64,000 bases of DNA. Source: SZUA-37 sp964472525. GTDB lineage: Bacteria > Pseudomonadota > Gammaproteobacteria > UBA6429 > Thiohalophilaceae. The translations under genes were made by a program, and so were the position numbers. The stretch spans positions 124,001 through 188,000 of the forward strand of contig CAYYLL010000001.1 of NCBI GenBank assembly GCA_964472525.1, written 5' to 3'. Position 1 is the first letter of the stretch. Every line of letters starts with the position of its first letter. The notes beneath the pieces are model-generated. The model was not told the origin of the DNA and ran no database searches. It saw nothing but the letters and a program-made list of their open reading frames with translations. This document shows positions 54,616 through 63,902 of the stretch, piece after piece.

Positions 54616-56367
54616 CTACCTAGCAATATCAATGATTTTTTTTGAGGTGCAATCAATTAGAGCTTTATAAAGTTTATTTCGAGATTGTACTGATGAAAAC
54701 GTATGGTCGGCACTTTTTATTTGGATGCTAGAATAAAGATTATTTTTTATATTATTTTTAATGGTGCGGCCTGCTTGAGACATAAGGATTTTTTGTCCTG
54801 GATCGTTTTCCGAGTAGATTAAATCAATTGAAATTTTTCTGGATGCCAATAAAATTAAATCTTTTTCCAACCTACTTTTAAAATTAAGATGGAGTAACGT
54901 TAAGAACCTGAGAAAATAATATTTTATTTTCTTATAGATAAATATAATAACAAAAAGTGATGTGTTATACAGTTTTGCAGGGTTAGTGATAAGGGCTAGC
55001 CATTTTTTGTAATTATATATTTGTTGCTGGTAATAAACCTGATCGATTTCAGTATTACTGTTTTCGGATGAAAATACGCTTTGGTTTGGGTTCCAGTAAA
55101 ATGTTTCGGGGTTAATAAGTATTAATTGGCTTATATCGTTACATTGAGATTCCAGTGCGGCATGAAAAATATTATGTGCTCCGGCACTGATGCCGCAGAG
55201 AACAATATTTTTTTTATGTAATATTGTACTGGCATAATGAATGGTTCTGTTGATATCGGTTGCTGCATTTCTTGGGTATTCCTGGGGAGGGTCCGGGATA
55301 TAGGTTGTCGCACTATCCCCCAGATTGCCAAGGTCAAACCGTAGTGTTGCAATGCCATTTTTAGCCATTATCCGGGCGACATCAACATGTATTCGGTTGG
55401 GGCCTGCATGATGTGCGGCTCCCGTGTTTACAAATAGAATAATTTTATCGTCAGTAGGATGTGTGGGTGTTGTTAAAATACCAAATAGCTTATGTTCTGA
55501 ATTAATTGCCGTTGTTGTTTCTATAAAGTGAGAGTGTGTAAAATTTACGCATGGGGTATCGTGTTTATTGGTGTTTTCTGTGGCTGCAATATTTAATTTA
55601 TTTAACCAGTTTTGAATGGCGGTTAGATTTGAATGTGGAATTTTTGACAAGGTCACTTGCTTGACCATGTTGTCTAGCCCGTCTAAATAAATAGAGTCTG
55701 TTTTAACACCTATTGCTGTTAGTTTGCCGGCTAGTTTTGAATTGTTGCTTGATTGTGAGTCGTTAATAACGAGTGCCGTTTTTAATTTTGTATCGTCTTT
55801 ATTGATTAAGTTGACGGATTTTATTTTATTTTGTAATTCTTCGATAAAAGGGTAACCGCCACCTTCGAGAGTTTTATCGGTTGGTATAGGATTAGTTTCG
55901 TAAAGAACAGAGTCCAGAAGCTGTATGCTTCGAATAAAAGTAGAGCCACGCAACAGTGGGTGCCAGAAAACAGCATGATTAGCCGATACTTCTTTAAGGG
56001 CTTCAGATAACACCAGACAACCTGAACGGAGCCCAATAAGAATTACATTATCAATATTGAGTGTGCCGCTTAAAAATTGAGTAAATTGTTTTGGTGTGTG
56101 AGTCCATTTGTCCCATAGGTTGGTATCGTTTAACTGACCTGACGAGTTTCCCATGGCAATGGGGTCGTAGCGAATGCTATGAAAGCCAGATTGGGTTAAT
56201 GTTTGGGCTAATAGTTTAATGCTACGATGACAGGGCATGTATTCCGGCCCTATTGGGCCGATGATGATAATGGCTGTGTTTTTAATATTTTGTTGCGGGG
56301 TATGAAGCCAATAGAAAATATTATCCTCATCCGTTTTTAACCAGTTTGCTGAACAGTTTGTTGTCAT
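54616..56367 (-). CDS. Tandem alpha/beta-hydrolase protein (XrtA-type hydrolase 2 + 1 fusion?)
   Basis: 583 residues made of two alpha/beta-hydrolase domains. Domain 1 (about 15-260) has the HSIRYDPIAMGNSSG turn and, at the nucleophile elbow, IGLRSG: Arg114 replaces the usual Ser. Domain 2 (about 285-583) has LRFDLGNLGDSA and a complete elbow CGISAG with Ser394, plus a C-terminal DHTFSS that may give the His. The Gly-x-Arg-x-Gly elbow recalls exosortase A-associated hydrolase 2, and the second half hydrolase 1, usually separate genes. Last gene of a three-gene operon; six bases after the similar gene upstream. Confidence 0.8.
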   Translation of the reverse strand: MTTNCSANWLKTDEDNIFYWLHTPQQNIKNTAIIIIGPIGPEYMPCHRSIKLLAQTLTQSGFHSIRYDPIAMGNSSGQLNDTNLWDKWTHTPKQFTQFLSGTLNIDNVILIGLRSGCLVLSEALKEVSANHAVFWHPLLRGSTFIRSIQLLDSVLYETNPIPTDKTLEGGGYPFIEELQNKIKSVNLINKDDTKLKTALVINDSQSSNNSKLAGKLTAIGVKTDSIYLDGLDNMVKQVTLSKIPHSNLTAIQNWLNKLNIAATENTNKHDTPCVNFTHSHFIETTTAINSEHKLFGILTTPTHPTDDKIILFVNTGAAHHAGPNRIHVDVARIMAKNGIATLRFDLGNLGDSATTYIPDPPQEYPRNAATDINRTIHYASTILHKKNIVLCGISAGAHNIFHAALESQCNDISQLILINPETFYWNPNQSVFSSENSNTEIDQVYYQQQIYNYKKWLALITNPAKLYNTSLFVIIFIYKKIKYYFLRFLTLLHLNFKSRLEKDLILLASRKISIDLIYSENDPGQKILMSQAGRTIKNNIKNNLYSSIQIKSADHTFSSVQSRNKLYKALIDCTSKKIIDIAR

Positions 56368-56373
56368 GTTATG

Positions 56374-58236
56374 TCAGGGTAGTTTTTCTTTAAAATGTTG
56401 TAGCAGAGTATTAATAACATCTTGACGTGGCTGGTATTTTGAAAATGTATGGTCAGCGTTTTCAATAAAGCTTATATTAAGTTGCTTGCGTTTAATAAGT
56501 TTTTTAACTGCGGTTCCTGCATTGGTCATTAATATATCATAACCAGGATCACTTCTTGCGAGTATAAAATTTATATAAATATTATTATTAGCAATTTTTA
56601 TTAAGTCTTTAGTGAGCTGGTGCTTATGCTTATTACTACTCGTATTGCTGTTTGCTAATTTAATAACCTTAAGTTTGGATGTTAGCTTAATATGTAAGCG
56701 ATTTTTTATTGCTGTAAACAGACTTTTAAAATCGATGTTACCTTTTATAAGTTTTATCCAGCTTTCTGGTGTTGTAAACGCTTCTTTGTACCAATTCCAT
56801 ACGCTGAATTCTTTGGTGGGTGAATTACGTTCTGTCATCCCATCTTCCCAGTAAAAGGTAAGAGGGTTAATTAAGATGCATTCAGTTATATTTGAGTTTG
56901 TAAGTTGCAGGGCAGCATGAAACGAAAAATAAGCTCCTGAACATAAACCCATAAAGACAAACTCATTATTATCGTCTTTTTTAAGTGTTTTTATGACCTC
57001 TTGGAGTTTGTCGCTGGGTGAATCGATATATTCAATATTTTCTGTGTCTTTGTTCGAAACAATACTGTCGCCTATACCGGGCACGTCAATGCGGACACAT
57101 CGAAAGCCCATTAAACTTAATTCTCTTGCAATGATGACGTAAAGCCGACTGGGGCCAACACGGTGATTGGCGCCGGAGTTTGCAATGATAACAGTGGGTA
57201 AGGTGCTTTGTTTTGATTTTTTTGTTTCTGTTAGTATGGCAACATTTGTTTTATCTTGCCCATAATAAAGAATACTTTCGCTGACCTCGGTGTCGGTTTG
57301 ACAAAAACCTTTCGTACCTGCCTGATTGTGATTAAAACTTGCTCTATCTAAATATTTTTTTAAGTTGTCTTCTATGGGGGGGGTAATGGTTTCTGTTGTA
57401 TTTTTGTCTTGTACCCACCGAACAATATTTTGAATTGTTTTATGTGGTACAACGGTAAGATGTGCATCTACTAGCATTAAGGTAGAACCCAAATCGTTTT
57501 CTTGGGTCAGCTTTAATCCTTTTTTCTGCCATGAGTCAAAAAGTTCGGTATCGGATATTTGCTCATCACGAGGAATAATAAGAATACGTTTTGCTTGGGG
57601 AGTGAGAGTGGTTAAGTTTATTTTACTGATGTCTTCAACGGTTTGAGGCCAGTACCCCATGCCTCCGGCTTCGAGTAGCGTATTATTATCGTTTTGAGTC
57701 TGGATTTTATTGGTTGCCTGAATCAGTTTTATTTCTCGAATGTACTTTCTGCCACTATTAAGAGTCGCCCATAAAATTAAAAAATCAACCGGTGTTTCTT
57801 GCGTGGCTAGTGTCGCTAGTGTGGCTCCCATTCTAAAGCCAAACAAACCGCTTCGAGAACAGCCGGTGATGGTTTGAAGTTGTTTATGTGCCTGATTAAT
57901 ACTCCATAACCAATCTTCTACTCGATTATCATCTTCTTCGATTCCGGATGCGTCTCCGGTTCCATGGTAATCAAATCGCAATGCGGGTATACCTGCAAGT
58001 GCAAAGTAGTCGGCTATATAGCGTAAAGAACGGTATGAGTTCATGTATTCAACGGCAAGTGGGGGGCAAATCACAACGCCAGTTGTTGATTGTTGTTTAT
58101 CTTGGGTTGTGTGTAGCCAACCGAGTAAGGCTTTGTCTTTTGAGCCAAAGTAAAAAGGGATCCGTTTTACCGTATCAAAATTATAATCGGATAGTGGCAT
58201 TCTTATATGGCTACTTGAAGTATGATTACCATGCAT
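56374..58236 (-). CDS. Tandem alpha/beta-hydrolase protein, Cys nucleophile in domain 2
   Basis: 620 residues, paralogous to the gene downstream. Domain 1 (about 25-285): GVVICPPLAVEYMNSYRSLRYIADYFALAGIPALRFDYHGTGDASG, then elbow FGFRMG with Arg135 in place of the nucleophile. Domain 2 (about 325-620): VIIANSGANHRVGPSRLYVIIARELSLMGFRCVRIDVPGIGDS, elbow MGLCSG with Cys432, and ENADHTFSKYQPR near the end supplying Asp-His. Together the pair thus contain two Arg elbows, one Ser and one Cys elbow. Likely acyl/thioester chemistry; substrate unknown. Nine bases after the GH2 gene. Confidence 0.8.
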   Translation of the reverse strand: MHGNHTSSSHIRMPLSDYNFDTVKRIPFYFGSKDKALLGWLHTTQDKQQSTTGVVICPPLAVEYMNSYRSLRYIADYFALAGIPALRFDYHGTGDASGIEEDDNRVEDWLWSINQAHKQLQTITGCSRSGLFGFRMGATLATLATQETPVDFLILWATLNSGRKYIREIKLIQATNKIQTQNDNNTLLEAGGMGYWPQTVEDISKINLTTLTPQAKRILIIPRDEQISDTELFDSWQKKGLKLTQENDLGSTLMLVDAHLTVVPHKTIQNIVRWVQDKNTTETITPPIEDNLKKYLDRASFNHNQAGTKGFCQTDTEVSESILYYGQDKTNVAILTETKKSKQSTLPTVIIANSGANHRVGPSRLYVIIARELSLMGFRCVRIDVPGIGDSIVSNKDTENIEYIDSPSDKLQEVIKTLKKDDNNEFVFMGLCSGAYFSFHAALQLTNSNITECILINPLTFYWEDGMTERNSPTKEFSVWNWYKEAFTTPESWIKLIKGNIDFKSLFTAIKNRLHIKLTSKLKVIKLANSNTSSNKHKHQLTKDLIKIANNNIYINFILARSDPGYDILMTNAGTAVKKLIKRKQLNISFIENADHTFSKYQPRQDVINTLLQHFKEKLP

Positions 58237-58245
58237 GATACGAGC

Positions 58246-60756
58246 TTATTCAGTACTAACTTTAATTTTAACGTCTTCCGTCAGGTTTAATGCCCCGACA
58301 TATCCTTTGTAACGGCTGGTAGTGGAGATTATTTTTGTCATTGTTATAAGTGTAGTGGTATTGGGTAGCATATGAAAGAAATTACTGGATGCGATGTAGC
58401 CGTTAACTTCAATAGTAACTGCATATAGGAAGCGGTTACAGGTTAGTTCGAGTTCATAATTGCCATTATCAGTTTCTTTTGCAATGGCGGTTAATTTTGC
58501 ATTTGGATCTGAATAAGGTAATTCTGCATTCGGAAAATAGAACGCATTGCTTGTTAGTTCGCCACTGTTGTCGATAAGTTGTGCGGCGACAATGTTGTGT
58601 TTAACTGGCCCAAATCGGTAGCTGTAGGTAACGTCCCAGAAGTGGGGTAGTATTTTGTCTGAATTATAAGTGGTGGTGGTGCCTGCATTGACGGTGATGT
58701 TTATGGATTCTTTTATAATTTCAAGGCTCTGTTTGTTAAGTAACGATAATTCCAGTTGCCCCTTAAAATCTGTTGTTGACTCATTGATAACATGAATATC
58801 AATACCATTGAGTGATTCATTAGTGAGAACAATGTTTAATGGTTGCCAACAACGTTTTAAATAATAGTAACAGGCTTTAGGTAACCCTTTGCTATCAATA
58901 ATGCCCCAACCTGCGCCCGGCCAGAAGTCTTTTAAGAACCAGACGAGTCCCCCTGCACATTGGCTGTGCGTACTACGCCATTCCGAAAAAACTTGCGACA
59001 TGATTTCACCTGTTGTGATTTCACTTAAAGCAAAATAGTGTTCGCTGTCATAACATCGGGTTTTAACGGGATCGATATTAAAAATGGATTGTGTATAGTG
59101 GTCCCGAACATCTTCAAAATCCCAACCGGCTCCGGTGTCACGGGGAGTGCGTTCTTTCCATTTTGGATGATGGCTAACGGGAAGTTGCCCATCTAAAACC
59201 TGATTACGTGTTTTAGTCACCGGAATGTTGGCAAAACCAAGACATTCAGAAGTAAATTTAACATCGTGTTGTCGCAGTTCGGAAAGAGGGCGTTGGTAGG
59301 CTCCGATACCATAGTAATGTGCTACTTTTTTATTGGTATGGAAAGGCTGAATCGCTCCTGTCGGGCTGGATGTAATATAAGGAATGTCAGGGTGTAATTT
59401 ATTGCAATGTTTGGGAATTTGTTCAGTAAATAAACTGTTTTGCGATTCACTTTCTGGCAAGCCTAACATGGCGGCTTGTTGTTCTATTTCACTGTTACCG
59501 CAGTAGATGCTGATGCAAACGTGTTGGCACAAGCGGTTTAAAGTTTGCTGTATTTCTGTGTCAACATTGTGCTGGAAGGCAGGATCATCAATGGGGTAGT
59601 CCATATTGGCAAACATAAAATCCTGCCAGACCATAATACCGAGTTGGTCGCAGAGTTGGTAAAATAAGTCTTGCTCATAAATCATGGTGCCACCGATGCG
59701 TATCATATTAGCGCCAGCATCACGCATAAGTGTTAATGTTTGTTCAAGGTTGTGGCTATCACCTTGTAACGAAACAATGTCATTAATCGTCCAACATGCA
59801 CCTCGACAGAATATGGATTGCCCATTGACTACAACATTAAAATTATTATTGGCTTGCTCTATATGGATATTTTTAAAGCCAATGGGCGTGAGTAAATAAT
59901 TTGTTGTTGTGCTATTGATGTTGATTATTAATTCAGGGGTATACAGTTTGGCTTGGCCATGAGTATGAGGCCACCAGTGTTCAATATCGTTAAGTGTTAA
60001 TTGTCCTTTTAATGTATAACCTGAGGCTTCCTTAATTACCTGTATAGTCGTAGTGGTGTTATTGATGGTTAAGGTGGCTTTTATTTCTTGAGCCGTCGTG
60101 CCGTATAAGTGGCAGGAAAATTCGACAAATCCAGATGTGTCTATTGTCTTTAACTTTAAATGAATATTTGCTGGAATAAAATTATTTGTAAAATAAACAG
60201 GTTGCCATGGGCCAACAGCCGCAATCGGGGGTGTCCATCCTGGAATACGCCCAAGTAAGGTTGTTCTAACCCAACGCAACGGTTGCTGACTGATTAATTT
60301 TGTTTTCCAACGGGGACGACTACGTTTTTGTTTGAGATAGTGGCTGAGTGAACGAAAACAAATGTATAGCTCATTTTCTTCCTGTAGAACTTGTTGGACA
60401 TTGAGGGGATAAGTAATAAACATATTTTCTGCGGACAATATATGCTTATTATTTAACCAAATGTCACAAATGGAAGCTAACCCGGTAAAGTGTAAGTAAG
60501 GCGATGTGGTTTCTGTGTGGTGGCTAAATTGAATTTTGTACCACCAATCATACTGGTCAAAATCAATCTGTTTATTTATTGACCATAATTTAGCTTGAGC
60601 ATATGCTTGTGCTACTGTGCCGGGAACGGTTGCAGGCACCCAGTTTATATTAATCTGTTGCAAGTCTGTTGGAGTGTTATATTGCTGAGATTCAGTTCTT
60701 ACTAATCCCCAATTATTTTTTAATTCGTAATGATGACGTAACATATTTTTATTCAA
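58246..60756 (-). CDS. Glycoside hydrolase family 2 protein (beta-mannosidase-like)
   Basis: 836 residues. Order: sugar-binding jelly roll (about 10-195, WVPATVPGTVAQAYAQAKLW and YDWWYKIQF), immunoglobulin-like domain (about 196-300), TIM barrel (about 300-620), C-terminal beta domains. The acid/base Glu423 lies in YCGNSEIEQQ, as in the mannosidase/exo-glucosaminidase branch (GNNE), and Glu504 in KFTSECLGFANIP is the likely nucleophile. No signal peptide is seen, so it would act in the cytoplasm. First gene of the operon with the two tandem hydrolases, divergent from the aminodeoxychorismate synthase gene. Exact sugar specificity is uncertain. Confidence 0.88.
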   Translation of the reverse strand: MNKNMLRHHYELKNNWGLVRTESQQYNTPTDLQQININWVPATVPGTVAQAYAQAKLWSINKQIDFDQYDWWYKIQFSHHTETTSPYLHFTGLASICDIWLNNKHILSAENMFITYPLNVQQVLQEENELYICFRSLSHYLKQKRSRPRWKTKLISQQPLRWVRTTLLGRIPGWTPPIAAVGPWQPVYFTNNFIPANIHLKLKTIDTSGFVEFSCHLYGTTAQEIKATLTINNTTTTIQVIKEASGYTLKGQLTLNDIEHWWPHTHGQAKLYTPELIININSTTTNYLLTPIGFKNIHIEQANNNFNVVVNGQSIFCRGACWTINDIVSLQGDSHNLEQTLTLMRDAGANMIRIGGTMIYEQDLFYQLCDQLGIMVWQDFMFANMDYPIDDPAFQHNVDTEIQQTLNRLCQHVCISIYCGNSEIEQQAAMLGLPESESQNSLFTEQIPKHCNKLHPDIPYITSSPTGAIQPFHTNKKVAHYYGIGAYQRPLSELRQHDVKFTSECLGFANIPVTKTRNQVLDGQLPVSHHPKWKERTPRDTGAGWDFEDVRDHYTQSIFNIDPVKTRCYDSEHYFALSEITTGEIMSQVFSEWRSTHSQCAGGLVWFLKDFWPGAGWGIIDSKGLPKACYYYLKRCWQPLNIVLTNESLNGIDIHVINESTTDFKGQLELSLLNKQSLEIIKESINITVNAGTTTTYNSDKILPHFWDVTYSYRFGPVKHNIVAAQLIDNSGELTSNAFYFPNAELPYSDPNAKLTAIAKETDNGNYELELTCNRFLYAVTIEVNGYIASSNFFHMLPNTTTLITMTKIISTTSRYKGYVGALNLTEDVKIKVSTE

Positions 60757-61035
60757 GTGAAGTACCTGTTCAAGTTATTGAGGCAATAGATATAAATGTG
60801 ACTTTAACATGTGAACGGATCCTTAAATTATGATTGTTATTTTTATAAAATGAGACTGCTGAGTAAATTTTGTTATTTACTTTAAACTCTCGATATTATT
60901 ACATATTTTAAAGTGTTTCGAGTGAAATCAGATATTAATTGATGAGTTTACTGCTTTTTTCCTTTAGCGGCAGATAGAACACTTGCGTACTGTGTCGGTA
61001 CCAATATTATTCAAATTTAAGGACTAATAACTAAA
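60757..61035. other. Divergent intergenic region (GH2 operon / pabAB operon)
   Basis: 279 AT-rich bases between two operons starting in opposite directions, so promoters for both must lie here. A ribosome-binding site AAGGA stands before the plus-strand ATG at 61036. I found no convincing -35/-10 pair, palindromic operator or riboswitch. Confidence 0.5.
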
Positions 61036-63159
61036 ATGAAAACGCTTCTAATTGATAACTATGATTCGTTTACATTTAATTTATTTCAGTTGATTGCTGA
61101 GGTTAATCGAATACCCCCTATTGTGGTGCATAATGATGCAGCGTCATGGGACGAAATTAAAAAACTCAATTTTGATAATATTGTTATTTCTCCCGGTCCT
61201 GGGCGTCCTGAAAATGAGGCTGACTTTGGTATTTGTCGGCAGGCCATACTTGAGGCTGATGTTCCTATTATGGGGGTTTGCCTTGGGCATCAGGGTATTT
61301 GTCATTTGTTTGGTGGCGATGTTGATTATGCCGAGACGGTCATGCATGGTCGTTCGAGCGAGATATTTCATGAGCAAGTTGATATTTTTAAACATATACC
61401 TACGCCATATTCAGCGATTCGTTACCATTCGTTATATGTGAAAAAACTGTCGGATGACATGGAAAAGCTTGCATGGACCAAAGATGGCATGATTATGGGA
61501 GCCAGACATAAAACACGGCCTATCTGGAGTGTCCAATTTCATCCTGAATCGATTAAAACTGAATATGGACATCAATTATTCGAAAATTTTCGTTCATTAA
61601 CGTCGAGTTTGCTTAAACAGAATAAAACGACCGAGGTGAATGCAAACAGTAGTGATGTGAGTGATGCTAAGTATAATATTATGCATCAGCCAGATAAAAT
61701 ATCGTATGGTGTTGATGGTGGTAAGATTCATGGTAAGCCATTTAAAATTCATTATCGTCGAGTGCCTTTCGCAATTGATGCAGAAAATGTTTTTATCGAA
61801 AGTTTTGCTGAGTCAGATAAAAGCTTTTGGCTAGATAGTGCTTTAGTGCGTGGTTTCTCACGTTTTTCATATATGGGGGATGCAAATGGACCACACGCTG
61901 AGTATTTGAGTTATCGTGTTAGTAGTCAGGAAGTACGTGTTGAGTACAATGGTATAACTGAAATATATAACGAACCCGTTCTTGATTATTTAAATAGAAC
62001 GATGAAAGAGCGATATATTCAAGTTGATGGTTTGCCCTTTGATTTTAATTTAGGTTATGCCGGTTATTTGGGATATGAATTAAAGGCAGATTGTGGCTAT
62101 GCGTCACCATATGAATCGTATACACCGGATGTTGCGTTAGTGTTTGCCGATCGTATTATTGCAATTGATCATGAAGAGAATATAGCTTATTTAGTTTGTT
62201 TGGATGATATCGAAAATAGTGATCGTGCTGAACAGTGGCTAGATGATATGTATAAAAAACTACAGGATGTTCCTGTCGCGCCCAATTGGAGCCGAGCACT
62301 GCATCCAAAGCCGGTAAAGCAATCATTTCGATTAACCTCAGAAGAATATTTGGAGCGTATTAAACAATCTCAAGAAGATATTAAAAAGGGTGAAACCTAT
62401 GAAGTTTGTTTAACAAACATGATTACCCAGCATGTTAATATAGATGCACTTAATACTTATCGTGCGTTACGACGATCTAATCCGGCACCTTATGCAACCT
62501 ATTTGAATTTTCCGGAAGTTTCTGTAATGAGTTCTTCCCCTGAAAAATTTATAACAGTCGACCCCAATGGCGTTGTTGAATCGAAACCTATTAAGGGTAC
62601 ACGCAAACGCGGTAAAACGGCGGCAGAAGATAAAGTGTTACATCGAGATCTAAGTTCAAATGAAAAAGATCGTTCGGAAAACTTAATGATTGTAGATCTT
62701 TTACGCAACGATATAGGTCAAGTCTCCGATGTTGGCAGTGTTCATGTGAGTAATATTTTTGCAGTCGAGAGTTACGCAACCGTTCACCAGTTGGTGAGTA
62801 CAATTAGAGGACGCTTGCGACGTGATGTTTCTGTAATTGATTGCATACACGCAAGTTTTCCCGGCGGCTCAATGACCGGGGCCCCTAAAAAACGAACGAT
62901 GGAAATAATTGATAAGCTGGAAGGTGCTCCTAGAGGTATTTATTCAGGTTCAATTGGTTTTTTAGGTCTGAATGGTAGTGCCGATCTTAGTATCGTTATT
63001 CGTACAATAGTGAAAACGGACAAAGATGTTACGGTCGGTGTTGGTGGCGCTATTATTGACTTATCTGATCCACAGGATGAGCTTGAAGAAATGATATTAA
63101 AATCTCAGGCTTTAGTGAAAGCATTATCTGAAACAAATTTAGATTCAAATAATAATTAA
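61036..63159 (+). CDS. pabAB: Aminodeoxychorismate synthase, fused glutaminase and synthase
   Basis: 707 residues. Residues 1-195 are a class I glutamine amidotransferase with Cys82 (GVCLGHQG) and His169/Glu171 (VQFHPES). Residues about 235-707 are the chorismate-binding domain with ESKPIKGTRKRG (Lys520), FPGGSMTGAPKKRTMEIID and SADLSIVIRT. The PIKGT lysine is the PabB hallmark, where anthranilate synthase has PIAGT, so the product should be 4-amino-4-deoxychorismate. Fused forms often belong to natural-product clusters, though some bacteria use them for folate. No pabC-like lyase is in view. It is followed by a PPTase gene 11 bases later. Confidence 0.9.
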   Translation: MKTLLIDNYDSFTFNLFQLIAEVNRIPPIVVHNDAASWDEIKKLNFDNIVISPGPGRPENEADFGICRQAILEADVPIMGVCLGHQGICHLFGGDVDYAETVMHGRSSEIFHEQVDIFKHIPTPYSAIRYHSLYVKKLSDDMEKLAWTKDGMIMGARHKTRPIWSVQFHPESIKTEYGHQLFENFRSLTSSLLKQNKTTEVNANSSDVSDAKYNIMHQPDKISYGVDGGKIHGKPFKIHYRRVPFAIDAENVFIESFAESDKSFWLDSALVRGFSRFSYMGDANGPHAEYLSYRVSSQEVRVEYNGITEIYNEPVLDYLNRTMKERYIQVDGLPFDFNLGYAGYLGYELKADCGYASPYESYTPDVALVFADRIIAIDHEENIAYLVCLDDIENSDRAEQWLDDMYKKLQDVPVAPNWSRALHPKPVKQSFRLTSEEYLERIKQSQEDIKKGETYEVCLTNMITQHVNIDALNTYRALRRSNPAPYATYLNFPEVSVMSSSPEKFITVDPNGVVESKPIKGTRKRGKTAAEDKVLHRDLSSNEKDRSENLMIVDLLRNDIGQVSDVGSVHVSNIFAVESYATVHQLVSTIRGRLRRDVSVIDCIHASFPGGSMTGAPKKRTMEIIDKLEGAPRGIYSGSIGFLGLNGSADLSIVIRTIVKTDKDVTVGVGGAIIDLSDPQDELEEMILKSQALVKALSETNLDSNNN

Positions 63160-63170
63160 GAATTTTAGTT

Positions 63171-63902
63171 ATGGAACAATTAGGACAATTTCGAAGTGAA
63201 TTAAATGAAAGCATAATGAACAGCGATGAATTTGAAACCTTCCACAAATCATTAAAGACATTTATTTTTAATAATTTTAACAGTGATTTGAAAGTTTATT
63301 CGTGTCAGATCACTGAAAGCATAGATCTTTATGCTAATGAAAATGTAATTATTAAAAATTCGGTAGCTAAAAGGGCCTATGAGTTTTCAGCTGGACGAAT
63401 GTGTGCAAGAAAATGTTTGGCCTACTATGACTTGCGGGAGGTTGAATTACTAAAAGGGGAGTTTGGTGAACCGCTTTGGCCGGAAGGCTATACGGGATCC
63501 ATAACGCATCATGATAAGGTGGCTGTTGCAGTGGCGGCGCAAGCTAGTGTTTTTGCAGGTATTGGTATTGATTTAGTTTCTCAAAAGGATTCTATTGAAA
63601 ATACTGATCTGATTACTTGCTACAAGGAATTAAAACTTTTAGAAAGTGTTGGGCTTGATGTGGAGCTGAGTATTCTTATGTTTAGTATTAAAGAATCTGT
63701 AATAAAAATTATCTCTCCGCTTTTTCAGGATTTTATTGATTTTCGAGACATTAGTTTATCATGGAGTGATCGAGGCCATTTGTGCGCAACGATCGCTCGA
63801 CTGGATAGGTTGATAAAAATTAATTGGCTTATTGTTAACAATTCAATATTCTGTATTGCTACATTGGATCATAGCTTTGCGCATGATATAGTTACGCCTT
63901 AA
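63171..63902 (+). CDS. 4'-phosphopantetheinyl transferase (EntD/Sfp-like)
   Basis: 243 residues. The Sfp/EntD pattern is clear: YEFSAGRMCARKCL, GEPLWPEGYTGSITHHDKVAVAVAA, then GIGIDL with the Mg-binding Asp134 and FSIKESVIK with Lys174/Glu175. It attaches phosphopantetheine to a serine of acyl-, peptidyl- or aryl-carrier proteins, so a carrier-protein-dependent pathway should be encoded nearby, beyond the window. It is 11 bases after the aminodeoxychorismate synthase gene and co-transcribed with it. The last 98 bases of the window show no gene start. Confidence 0.92.
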   Translation: MEQLGQFRSELNESIMNSDEFETFHKSLKTFIFNNFNSDLKVYSCQITESIDLYANENVIIKNSVAKRAYEFSAGRMCARKCLAYYDLREVELLKGEFGEPLWPEGYTGSITHHDKVAVAVAAQASVFAGIGIDLVSQKDSIENTDLITCYKELKLLESVGLDVELSILMFSIKESVIKIISPLFQDFIDFRDISLSWSDRGHLCATIARLDRLIKINWLIVNNSIFCIATLDHSFAHDIVTP

